A stretch of 6,158 bases of DNA from UBA7396 sp034675265 (lineage in GTDB: Bacteria; Patescibacteriota; Gracilibacteria; BD1-5; UBA6164): positions 1-6,158 of the forward strand of contig JAUCDK010000044.1 in the NCBI GenBank assembly GCA_034675265.1. The letters are read 5' to 3'. A program made the translations under genes and the position numbers. The notes beneath the pieces were generated by a model. It saw only the letters and a list, made by a program, of their open reading frames with translations. It ran no database searches and was not told where the DNA came from. This document shows positions 1-6,158 of this stretch, one piece after another. How positions within the stretch are numbered: the first letter of the stretch is position 1; every line of letters begins with the position of its first letter.

Positions 1-930
1 GCTTGGTAAAATTCTTACTGCTTTTTGTACTTCATTATTAAAAATATAATTTTCATATGATTTTACTCCATTTTTTGTAATTTTTTGAATATCACTTTGA
101 GTAAAATATTCACTAATATCTTGTATTTTTAGATTTTTAAAATTTGAAACTAAAAGATGTAGAATTCACTCATTTTCAAGTGCATCAAGCGTACAAGTAG
201 AATAAATAATATATCAATCATTTTTAAGTAAATCAATATTATTTGTGAGTATTTCTTTTTGAAGAGTATAATTTTTCTTATTCACTCCAGGTTTTTCTAA
301 AAACTTATAACTTTTTTCATTATGAAAATTTATTCTTCATTCTGCACTACAAGGAACATCGGCAATAATAACATCAAAATATTCTTTTTCAAATTTATTT
401 TTTAGATTATTTGCATCTCAAGCAATGATTTCTACATTTGTACATCATTGTCTTTCGATAGTAAATTTGAGTTTTTCTCTTCTTACCATTTGAAGTTCAT
501 TGGCTATAATTTCTCAATTATTTCCTAAAATAGCCGAAATATGACTAGTTTTTCCTCCAGGAGCAGCAGTTAAATCAAGAACTTTTATATCTTTTTTTTC
601 AATATCTTTTGCAATGATTTCCCCAATTAATTGACTTGTAATTCATTGTAAATAGATTTTTCAAGATTTAAAAATTTCTAAATCCCAAAGATCTTTTTCA
701 CGAGCTTCGAGTAATTTATATCCATTTGATAAATAAGGAATTTTTGAGAAAGTAATATTTTTTTCTTGTAAAACATTTTCTATTTCTTCATTTGTTGCTT
801 TGAGTGTATTCACTCTGAAAGTAGTTGGTCTTTTTTCTACTCAAAAACCACTTTCTATAATTTTTAATTCTTCTGAAGTATAGAGTTTTTTTAATTTTTC
901 TTGTATATTTTGTGCGAGTTGTGTAAACAT
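1..930 (-). CDS. RsmB/NOP2/Sun-family RNA (cytosine-C5) methyltransferase, 3' end cut by window
   Basis: SAM-dependent enzyme predicted to methylate carbon 5 of cytosines in rRNA or tRNA. The 310 visible residues follow the family order: RPTTFRVNTLK (34-44), the substrate-side YLQGITSQL (93-101), the SAM-binding loop DLTAAPGGKT (119-128), the PC loop DVPCSAEG (191-198, Cys194) and YSTCTL (243-248), where Cys246 is the likely nucleophile. Nine TGA codons are read as Gly, including the conserved Gly of the PC loop. There is no N-terminal NusB-like domain as in RsmB and no visible PUA domain, so the exact target base is open. The final visible residues (VRILPS) match the usual C-terminal strand, so only a short tail should lie outside the window. 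The ATG at 930 follows the stop of the upstream gene by 9 bases, which suggests an operon. No Shine-Dalgarno is seen. Confidence 0.9.
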
Positions 931-939
931 TTTTTTTAA

Positions 940-1269
940 TTATGAATTATTTTTTTCACGAGCAATTTCTCTCAAATATAAAAATAAAGGAAAGCTAAAT
1001 GATACTCAAATGGTTAATGTAGTGATAATTGGAATTAAAAGTATCTTTTTATTTTTAAAAACTTTTTTTTCATGAAATATAAAAGCAAATAAAACAAAAG
1101 CTGAAATAATTACATCAAGTCAGAAAAATGCTCAGATATTTGTGCTAAATAATTCTTGAAAAAATAATGCAAAATCTAATCCATTAGCATAAAGAAATTT
1201 TCAAAAGTAAATATAGGGAACTACTCATCAAATAATCGTTAATACTAAGTAGATTCATTTTTTATTCAT
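940..1269 (-). CDS. DUF2834-like small integral membrane protein
   Basis: A 109-residue hydrophobic protein that I recognise as resembling the DUF2834 family, which has no established function. Three membrane segments are visible, at about 6-26, 46-65 and 76-98. The order of short motifs is typical: VPYIYF near 17-22, NGLDFALFFQELF at 29-41, AFFGLDVIISA at 47-57, then GVSFSFPLFLYLRE at 88-101. The last segment is followed by a basic, charged tail, probably cytoplasmic. Seven TGA codons, including a tandem pair at residues 14-15, must be read as Gly. Without recoding nothing in this stretch would be called a gene. It sits 30 bases after the DedA-type gene and 9 bases before the methyltransferase on the same strand, so it is probably co-transcribed with both. 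The ATG at 1269 is the natural start and has no Shine-Dalgarno. Confidence 0.8.
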
Positions 1270-1299
1270 GTATATTTTTATTAAAAATTAAAGTTAATA

Positions 1300-2064
1300 T
1301 TATTTTTTCTTACTCATTTCCTCCATTTCGGCATTTTTTTCTTGCCAATATTTGAGAAATTCTTTTTTCTTAAATTTATAAATATATCCTCATACTAAAA
1401 ATAAAATCACAATAGAAATAGTTCCTGAATATTCAACAAATATTTTATAATATTCGACAAATATAACTCCAAACACAACCATTGCAATCGACCGAATAAT
1501 AGAACCAATTGCATTATAAAGCATAAATTTTCCTGATTTCATTCACATACTTCCTGCTATAAATGGCAAAAATGCTCTGGTCATTGGATGAAATTTTCAA
1601 AGAGTGATTCATAGCGCTCACCATTTATCAATTCATTTTTTTAAATATTTTACTTCTGTTTTTCATATACCAAACCAAACTCCATATTTTTCAAAAAAAC
1701 TATCTCAATAATATTTTCATAAAATATATCAAATATAATTTCACAAAATTGCTCAGAGACTGGCAATTATTATTACATAAATGAGATTTTCATTGCTAAT
1801 ATGTCCAAAAAATCATCCAACAATTAGCAAAATATTTTGTCCTGGAAGAACAATCCCAATAACAGGAAAAGCTTCAATAAGGGCGCTAAAAAATACAATG
1901 AGATAATTCCAATATCAAAGTCATTCGATTACGACTTTCATCCATTCAATAAAAAGTTCAAACCATTCTTTTTTAAAAATAGCTATAAATAAGAGCGCAA
2001 AGCTCATAGCAATCAGGAGAATATTTAAAATTTTAATGATAATTTGTGTTATTTTTTTTATCAC
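1300..2064 (-). CDS. DedA / VTT-domain (SNARE-associated) membrane protein
   Basis: Polytopic inner-membrane protein of the DedA family, whose members support membrane lipid homeostasis, proton-dependent transport or phospholipid scrambling. The 254 residues show an N-terminal membrane segment (12-30), the re-entrant region with Glu64 and VLPGQ (72-76), the GNYIGYILGKYYG segment (108-120), the second re-entrant signature GKFHPMTRAFLPFIAG (156-171) and a C-terminal membrane segment (213-229) with a basic tail. Fifteen TGA codons are read as Gly, many at family glycines. Two residues differ from the E. coli YqjA/YghB pattern: the acidic residue of LPG(D/E) is Gln76, and the first Arg of the R-F-x-P-x-x-R signature is Lys157, while Arg163 is kept. 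The start is uncertain. GTG at 2064 keeps a full first membrane segment and lies about 24 bases from a predicted transcription start. ATG at 2007 would give 235 residues with a clipped first segment. This is the first gene of the minus-strand operon. Confidence 0.88.
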
Positions 2065-2086
2065 TGTTAAAAAGTTATTATTAAAA

Positions 2087-2113
2087 TTGACTTTATTGTA
2101 TTTAACTTATAAT
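2087..2113 (+). promoter_or_regulatory. Predicted promoter of secF
   Basis: TTGACT (2087-2092) and a consensus TATAAT (2108-2113) with a 15-base spacer, giving a transcription start near 2120 and a leader of about 60 bases before the ATG at 2183. Both hexamers are close to the sigma-70 consensus, but the spacer is short. It faces away from the dedA promoter, and the two -35/-10 sets interleave. The remaining leader (2120-2182) is AT-rich, with no hairpin or riboswitch that I can recognise. Confidence 0.5.
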
Positions 2114-2121
2114 AAATGCAA
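2095..2121 (-). promoter_or_regulatory. Predicted promoter of the dedA operon
   Basis: On the minus strand a -35-like TTGCAT (plus 2116-2121) and a -10-like TACAAT (plus 2095-2100) are separated by 15 bases. They place transcription start near 2088, about two dozen bases before the GTG at 2064. The spacer is shorter than the usual 17, and in DNA this AT-rich chance matches are common, so this is a tentative call. It overlaps the predicted secF promoter on the other strand. Confidence 0.4.
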
Positions 2122-2182
2122 CTTTAAATCAGAGTATTTTTTGATATTCTATTTAACATTATACTTTTATTATTATTTTTAT

Positions 2183-3190
2183 ATGTTAGACATTATAAAA
2201 CATAGATATGTAAATATCTCAATCGCAGTAATATGTTTAGTACTTTCAGTTTTAATTCTTATTTTTTGAGAAAAAAATTATGGAATAGATATGACTTGAG
2301 GAACTCAAAGTGAATATAGTTATTCTGGAGAAATTGATTTAGAAAATATTCTTTCAGGTCTTGATCAAAAAAGACATACATTCAATCAAGAAAATCATAA
2401 TATCATTAACGGATTATCAGCATATCAAGTTTCTGGAGAAGATAAAATCGTAGTAGAAGTTTGATTTAATACAGAACAAGACGAAAAAACTCTTGAAACT
2501 TTTAAAACAACTTTTCAATCTGAAGTGGGGAATTATTTAAAAGAACAAAATGAAAGTTTTGTACTTTATAAATATACAAATATTGGGAAAAGTTTTTGAG
2601 ATTATATTAAAAAAACAGCATTTTTTACTTTAGCTATTTCTCTTGTAGGGATTACGGTATATGTTGGATTTGCTTTTTACGGAGTAGCTGTTTGAGTTCC
2701 AGCATTAAGTTTTGCAACTATTGTTTTATTTACTCAATTTATAGATGTAATTGTAGCTTCAGGACTTTATGTATTAACTGGATTATTTTATTCAGAATTT
2801 AAAATAGATACATTTTTCATTACCGCACTTTTAACTATTTTAGGTTTTTCTATTAATAATACCATTGTAGTATTTGATAGAGTAAGAGAAAATATAAAAC
2901 AATTTTTAAAAACAAAAAAATTAGCAGAAATTATAAATATTTCTATTAACGAAACTATTACCAGAAGTATTTATACGAGTTTAACTTTAGTATTTGTACT
3001 TATTACTATTTATCTTTTTGGACCAGAGACATTAAAAGGATTTATGTTGGTTATGATTTTTTGAGTAGTTTTTGGAACATTTTCTTCTATATTTGTAGCA
3101 GGAGCGTTACTTTATGAAATGAATAAAAATCAAGAATTAAAAATATACGAGAAAAAAGTTGTCACGGCTGATGATAAAATAGTTGTTTAA
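2183..3190 (+). CDS. secF: Protein translocase subunit SecF
   Basis: Inner-membrane subunit that works with SecD to use the proton gradient to help pull exported proteins through SecYEG. The 335 residues fit SecF: a first membrane helix (about 10-28), the signature G-I-D-M-T-G-G-T (34-41), an extracytoplasmic domain to about 143, then five membrane segments. The helix-4 signature GFSINNTIVVFDRVREN lies at 221-237, and INETITRS and a glycine-rich GVVFGTFSSIFVA segment follow near the C-terminus. Six TGA codons read as Gly, and the one at 2297-2299 encodes the first Gly of the near-invariant TGG. The ATG at 2183 is chosen because MLDIIKHR matches the usual SecF N-terminus. The frame stays open upstream to 2036, but that part overlaps the dedA start and looks like leader. 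secD, normally just upstream, is absent here. The gene has its own promoter and terminator. Confidence 0.95.
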
Positions 3191-3196
3191 TATGTA

Positions 3197-3223
3197 GGAG
3201 TTTGAAATTTTATTTTAAACTCC
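3197..3223 (+). terminator. Rho-independent terminator after secF
   Basis: An 11-base-pair inverted repeat begins with GGAGTTT and ends with AAACTCC, with one G-T wobble and a 5-base loop. A T-rich tail (3224-3243) follows. It lies 6 bases past the secF stop and closes that transcript. The stem is nearly symmetrical, but an A-rich tail on the other strand is missing, so it is probably one-directional. Confidence 0.8.
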
Positions 3224-3242
3224 TCATTTTTAATTTATTTTT

Positions 3243-3251
3243 TAATATAAA
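3243..3251 (+). promoter_or_regulatory. Possible -10 element directly before uppS
   Basis: Between the secF terminator and the uppS ATG only 31 bases remain. The best -10 candidates are TAATAT (3243-3248) and TATAAA (3246-3251). A start about 7 bases downstream would fall at or beside the ATG at 3255, giving a leaderless or nearly leaderless mRNA. No good -35 hexamer is visible. Read-through of the terminator is the alternative source of uppS transcript. Confidence 0.3.
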
Positions 3252-3254
3252 TGT

Positions 3255-3929
3255 ATGCATCTTTGAATAATAATGGATGGAAATCGTAGATGGGCAAAAA
3301 AAAGACTTCTGCCAACAATTATGTGACATAAAGCTTGATTTGATACTGCAAAAAATATTATTGAATATGCTGGAAAAAATAAAAATATTACACACCTTAC
3401 ACTTTGGGCATTAAGTAAAGAAAATTTAGTAAAAAGAGATGCAGAAGAACTTGCTTGAATTATTAAACTTATTGAGAAATTAGAAGATTTACTCCCAAAT
3501 ATGCAAGAAAATAATATCAAATTTGAAACGATTTGAGATATTGAAAAACTTCCGGTTGAATCAGTTGAAATACTTAAAAAAGTAAAACAAGAAACGCAAA
3601 ATAATTCAGGAATGGTTCTCATTGCAGCGCTTGTATATTCATGACAAGACGAGATTGTAAGATGAATAAAAAAAGTATTTGAATCTGGAATAGATTTAAA
3701 TACTTTAGATGAAAAAAACTTTAAACAATTTCTTGATACAAAAGATTTTCCTGCACCAGATTTAATTATAAGAACTGGAGGAGATATTAGACATTCTGGT
3801 TTTACTTTGTATGATAGTGCGTATAGTGAGTATTATTTTACAGAGGAACTTTGGCCAGATTTTGATGAAAATGAATTTGATATTGCACTTGATTTTTTTG
3901 AAAATTGTAAAAGAAATTTTGGAAAATAA
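3255..3929 (+). CDS. uppS: Isoprenyl (undecaprenyl-type) diphosphate synthase, cis-prenyltransferase
   Basis: Adds isopentenyl units in cis to farnesyl-type diphosphate to make the long polyprenyl diphosphate that, once dephosphorylated, carries cell-wall and glycan precursors across the membrane. Soluble or membrane-associated, with 224 residues, a little shorter than usual because the N-terminus begins only six residues before the catalytic motif. Visible signatures are HLGIIMDGNRRWAK (2-15, catalytic Asp8), GHKAG (24-28), SKEN (54-57), YSGQDEI (128-134) and RTGGDIRHSGF (173-183), then SEYYFTEELWPDFD (191-204). Seven TGAs are read as Gly, including both glycines of GHKAG, while the conserved Trp13, Trp51 and Trp200 are TGG. 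Variations from the common pattern are RxSGF where RxSNF is usual and LYD where LWQ is usual, so product chain length should not be assumed to be C55. The ATG at 3255 is preferred over 3273 because it keeps HLGII. The gene ends exactly where the convergent gene ends. Confidence 0.93.
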
Positions 3930-4574
3930 TTAAAATATTTTTGTATTAAGTATTTCCTTTACACGTAATGCGGTAGTATTGAGAGGAATATTATACTTTG
4001 AAATTATTTTTTTTAGTTCTTCTCCAGATAGTTTTCTTCCGTTGTTATATACTCCATTTTTATCAAATGCAGATCTTGTTGAAACTACTTGGAAAGTTTC
4101 TTTATCTACAGGAAGAGTTTCTCATTTATAGTAAATTTTTCCTGTATTATCAGTTGCATATACTGAATCTACTCATTTTATTGAGTAAAAAGAAAAACTT
4201 TTTGGATCAGCACCAGGTATATGCATTCAGCTTATGTATACATTATGAGCATCAATTGCATATTTTTCATCCTGAAAAGGAGTTTTAAAACTTTTTGCAT
4301 CGGCATAAAGAACTTCAACATCTCTATCTTTTCAATATAAAATAGAGTCTCACTCTCTTGTATATTGGTTATTTAATATTGATTTTTCATCTAGGTTTGT
4401 TGTTTCTGGGATTTCTGATTCATTACTTTGATTTCAAATATTTTGACTTCAATTGAGAATATTTTCTACTGCTGAGGCTCTTTCGAGTCTTTTTTCTTTC
4501 ATACTTTTTCTCATTTCTTCAATTTGTGCGGTTGTATGACTTATAGGGGCATGACTTTTTCTTATAGAATTCAT
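3930..4574 (-). CDS. DKNYY-repeat-like protein of unknown function
   Basis: A 214-residue hydrophilic protein without a clear signal peptide. Residues 1-70 are low in hydrophobicity and rich in charged and polar residues, with a short helix-prone KEKRLERASAVENIL stretch at 26-40. From about 71 onward a roughly 30-residue unit recurs: a (Y/F)A/F-x-D start, then VY or IYY, then a Gly, then ADPKSF- or DKETF-like ends. Units lie at about 105-130, 139-164 and 169-192, with a weaker one at 76-97. This resembles the DKNYY family, whose function is not established. Seven TGA codons read as Gly. The start ATG at 4574 is the first usable one. The frame stays open about 18 codons further with a short hydrophobic run (FLFF) but has no ATG, GTG or TTG there. 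Transcribed towards uppS, with the two stop codons touching. Divergent from ispA. Confidence 0.8.
3999..4364 (-). repeat. DKNYY-like tandem protein repeats (3-4 units)
   Basis: Within the protein encoded on the minus strand, similar units follow each other: YAIDAHNVYISGMHIPGADP (105-124, then KSF), YATDNTGKIYYKGETL (139-154, then DKETF) and AFDKNGVYNNGRKLSG (169-184). An outlying copy (SILYGKDRDV, then DAKSF) comes earlier. The repeats are visible at protein level only. I see no matching DNA repeat, so the duplication is old. Confidence 0.65.
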
Positions 4575-4611
4575 ATACGATGTTGTGCTAAAAAATAAAA
4601 ATTCTGCGAAT

Positions 4612-4639
4612 GTTATAATATTTTTTTAAAAAAATACAA
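4612..4639 (-). promoter_or_regulatory. Possible promoter of the DKNYY-like gene
   Basis: On the minus strand TTGTAT (plus 4634-4639) and TATAAC (plus 4612-4617) are 16 bases apart, giving a start near 4605 and a leader of about 30 bases. An overlapping TATTAT (plus 4615-4620) is an alternative -10. The spacer is mostly T and A runs, so the support is weak. Confidence 0.35.
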
Positions 4640-4642
4640 ATA

Positions 4643-4670
4643 TTTACAAAAATTAAATTTTTACTATAAT
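4643..4670 (+). promoter_or_regulatory. Predicted promoter of ispA and the downstream hydrolase
   Basis: TTTACA (4643-4648) and a consensus TATAAT (4665-4670) with a 16-base spacer. Transcription should begin near 4677, about 22 bases before the GTG at 4699. Of the candidate promoters in this window this one has the best hexamers and spacing together. It lies back to back with the possible promoter of the minus-strand gene. Confidence 0.55.
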
Positions 4671-4698
4671 AAAATTACTTTATTTTTAAATATATTTT

Positions 4699-5604
4699 GT
4701 GCTTCCAAATTGGTATTTTGACTATAAAAATTTTATAGAAACATCTCTTGTTGAATATTTAGAACAATATTTTGCTTCAGAAAAAAACTCTGCTTTAGAT
4801 ACTATAAAAGAAGCATCTTTTTATGCAGTAAAAAATGGAAAAAGAATTCGTAGCATTTTAGCGTTAGAATTTTATCTTATTCTGAGTTGAAAAACTTTTT
4901 CTGAAATCAAAAATGATGATGATATTATAAAGTTTTGTATCGCACTAGAATTACTTCACGCATATAGTTTGGTTCATGATGATTTGCCTTGTATGGATAA
5001 TGATGAATACAGAAGGGGAGAATTAACCGTTTGGAAAAAATATTCAGACACTTTAGCAACTCTTACTGGCGATTTACTCAATTCTCTATCATTTGAAATA
5101 TTAGCAGAAATAGGAAATTCAACTCTTATCAAAGCTTTTTGAGAATCTGTTGGAATAAAATGAATGCTTGGATGACAAGTTTTAGATTTATTTTATGAAA
5201 AAAATCCAGAAAAACTGACTTTAGAAAATTTACTAGAAGTTCATAATAAAAAAACAGGTGCTCTCATTGAAGTTTCTGTATTTTGATGAATTATACTTTG
5301 AAATCTTTCTCTTTCTCCAGATAAAAAATATAAAAAAGAACATTTAGAAAAATACATAAAATACGGTAAAAAAATATGACTCGCTTTTCAAGTTAAAGAT
5401 GATATTTTGGATGTAGAAGGGACTTTTGAGGAAACTGGAAAATCAGTAGGTTGAGAACAAAAATGATTTGTTTACTTTTTGGGGTTAGAAAAATCAAGAG
5501 AATATTTAGAAAATCTTACTGAGGAAAGTTTGGAAATAATTTCTGATTTACAGTCTGAAAAACTTGAATTTCTTACTCAATATATTTCACAAAGAAAAAA
5601 ATAA
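4699..5604 (+). CDS. ispA: Trans-prenyl diphosphate synthase (farnesyl/geranylgeranyl type)
   Basis: Condenses isopentenyl diphosphate with an allylic diphosphate to form farnesyl- or geranylgeranyl-type diphosphate, the likely primer for the cis-prenyltransferase encoded upstream. Cytosolic, 301 residues, normal length. Signatures are NGKRIRS (46-52), the first Asp-rich motif in HAYSLVHDDLPCMDND (87-102) with RRG after it, LTGDLL (122-127), GMLGGQVLDL (155-164), KTG (185-187) and the second Asp-rich motif FQVKDDILDVEG (230-241), followed by GKS. HAYSLVHDD is characteristic of the IspA type, but chain length cannot be fixed from sequence. Ten TGAs are read as Gly, including two in GMLGGQ. Trp112 stands where a His is common after RRG, and the stretch between the second Asp-rich motif and the KxxxYxxLGLE region is a few residues short. 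The start is GTG 4699, the only start codon after the in-frame TAA at 4687. Followed after 21 bases by the hydrolase gene. Confidence 0.93.
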
Positions 5605-5625
5605 TTTAATTACTAATTTTAAATT

Positions 5626-6158
5626 ATGTTTATACCTCAAACAGGAAGAAAAAAAGCACTTTTTATTGTAGATGTACAAGATGGATTTATTATCGAAAGA
5701 AATAAATATATTCTTCCAAATATTGTTAAACTTATAGAAAAAGGAAATTATGATATTATTGTGTATTCGATTTCTTATAATAAAGAGGGAAGTTTATGGT
5801 ATAAACAAATTGGTTGGTGTGAAAACCCAACTGAAACAGATATTATTCCTGAAATTTGAACCATTTTAAAGAATCATAAAAATGTGTATAAAATTATGAA
5901 ATTATGAAGAAGTGCTTTTAAATGTGACGAAGATATTTTTTCTCTTCTTAACAATCATAAAATAGAAGAAATTCATATTTGTTGATATGAAAGTAATGAT
6001 TGTGTGTTTGCAACGGCACAAGAAAGCTTTGATTTAGGATATTTTACTTTTGTCATTGAGGAAGCAACAGAAACTAGAACCACTCAAATCAATCATACAT
6101 ATGCAATTGCCTTATTGAATTATTTGAATCTTACAAATAATTCCCATTATGTAGGGAA
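5626..6158 (+). CDS. Isochorismatase-fold cysteine hydrolase, 3' end cut by window
   Basis: Member of the isochorismatase-like cysteine hydrolases, which include nicotinamidases, ureidoacrylate amidases and isochorismatases. The 177 visible residues carry the whole putative triad: Asp16 in LFIVDVQDGF (12-21), Lys92 in KLGRSAF (92-98) and Cys126 in CGYESNDCVFATAQ (119-132). The GY(E/T)xxDCV segment is the usual nucleophile loop with its cis-peptide. Three TGAs read as Gly, one of them the conserved Gly120 (5983-5985). The metal-site histidine pattern of nicotinamidases is not evident after Asp16, so the substrate is unknown. A typical family member is about 180-200 residues, so only a short tail is missing. 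It begins 21 bases after the ispA stop with no promoter or terminator between, suggesting co-transcription, although a link to isoprenoid synthesis is not obvious. No Shine-Dalgarno precedes the ATG. Confidence 0.88.

Noticed and set aside
2036..2182. N-terminal extension of SecF by 49 codons
   Set aside because: It would overlap the start of dedA and the predicted promoters, and SecF proteins normally begin near the MLDIIKHR site used here.
2065..2182. Riboswitch or small RNA in the secF leader
   Set aside because: No conserved core or stable stem could be recognised. The sequence is plain AT-rich leader.
3210..3622. Two minus-strand open frames of 61 and 126 codons across the uppS gene
   Set aside because: They are antisense to uppS, whose full set of family motifs is clear on the plus strand, and their translations are low-complexity Ser/Phe/Ile-rich with no family motifs.
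3998..4288. Plus-strand open frame of 96 codons within the DKNYY-like gene
   Set aside because: Its translation is a Leu/Phe/Gln-rich shadow without motifs. The opposite strand carries a longer frame with recognisable repeats.
4619..4634. T-run followed by A-run (4621-4634) as a terminator hairpin
   Set aside because: The pairing is only A-T with no G-C stem and no room for a loop. It lies between divergent genes where no terminator is expected.
2267..5859. secF, ispA and the hydrolase as pseudogenes broken by TGA
   Set aside because: All eight genes contain TGA, always in phase with intact family motifs and often at conserved glycines. Decay would also leave frameshifts and TAA/TAG codons, which are absent.
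1..6158. Mycoplasma-type code 4 (UGA = Trp)
   Set aside because: TGA falls at conserved Gly sites, while conserved Trp sites in UppS use TGG.
1..6158. CRISPR array, insertion sequence, tRNA or prophage segment
   Set aside because: No regularly spaced direct repeats, terminal inverted repeats, tRNA-like cloverleaf or transposase/phage proteins were seen. The window is densely filled with housekeeping-type genes.

Overview
The window is about 6.2 kb of very AT-rich bacterial DNA that only makes sense if UGA is read as glycine (genetic code 25). Under the standard code every gene here is broken by in-frame TGA. Read as Gly, eight long frames open, with about 64 in-frame TGA codons among them. 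Several of these TGAs sit at nearly invariant glycines: the GG of the SecF D-x-TGG motif, both glycines of the UppS GHKAG motif, GM..GQ in the prenyl synthase, and the Gly of the PC loop in the RNA methyltransferase. The conserved tryptophans of UppS are all TGG, so UGA is not Trp as in code 4. All six visible stop codons are TAA. This points to a Patescibacteria/CPR member of the Gracilibacteria (BD1-5/GN02) or Absconditabacteria (SR1). The sequence alone does not separate the two.

Layout. (1) 1-2064, minus strand: an apparent three-gene operon transcribed as dedA-type membrane protein, then a DUF2834-like small membrane protein, then a NOL1/NOP2/Sun-type RNA m5C methyltransferase that runs off the left edge. 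(2) 2065-2182: a divergent promoter region. (3) 2183-3190, plus: a stand-alone secF, closed by a clear hairpin terminator at 3197-3223. (4) 3255-3929, plus: uppS, a cis-prenyltransferase. (5) 3930-4574, minus: an acidic/repeat protein with DKNYY-like units, whose stop codon directly abuts the uppS stop. (6) 4575-4698: a second divergent promoter region. (7) 4699-5604, plus: an ispA-type trans-prenyl diphosphate synthase. (8) 5626-6158, plus: an isochorismatase-fold cysteine hydrolase, cut by the right edge.

How the genes fit together. The trans-prenyl synthase can make the farnesyl-type diphosphate that the cis-prenyltransferase extends into the polyprenyl carrier for envelope glycans. SecF assists protein export, and DedA-family proteins act in membrane lipid homeostasis or transport, so most of the window concerns the cell envelope. 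Coding density is very high, with no gene-free stretch longer than about 125 bases. None of the eight starts is preceded by a recognisable Shine-Dalgarno sequence.

I saw no rRNA, tRNA, CRISPR array, insertion sequence or phage-like gene. I do not see a clearly new defence or mobile system. The most notable items are the recoding, the DKNYY-repeat gene, altered key residues in DedA, the separation of secF from secD, and signs of SD-independent or leaderless translation.
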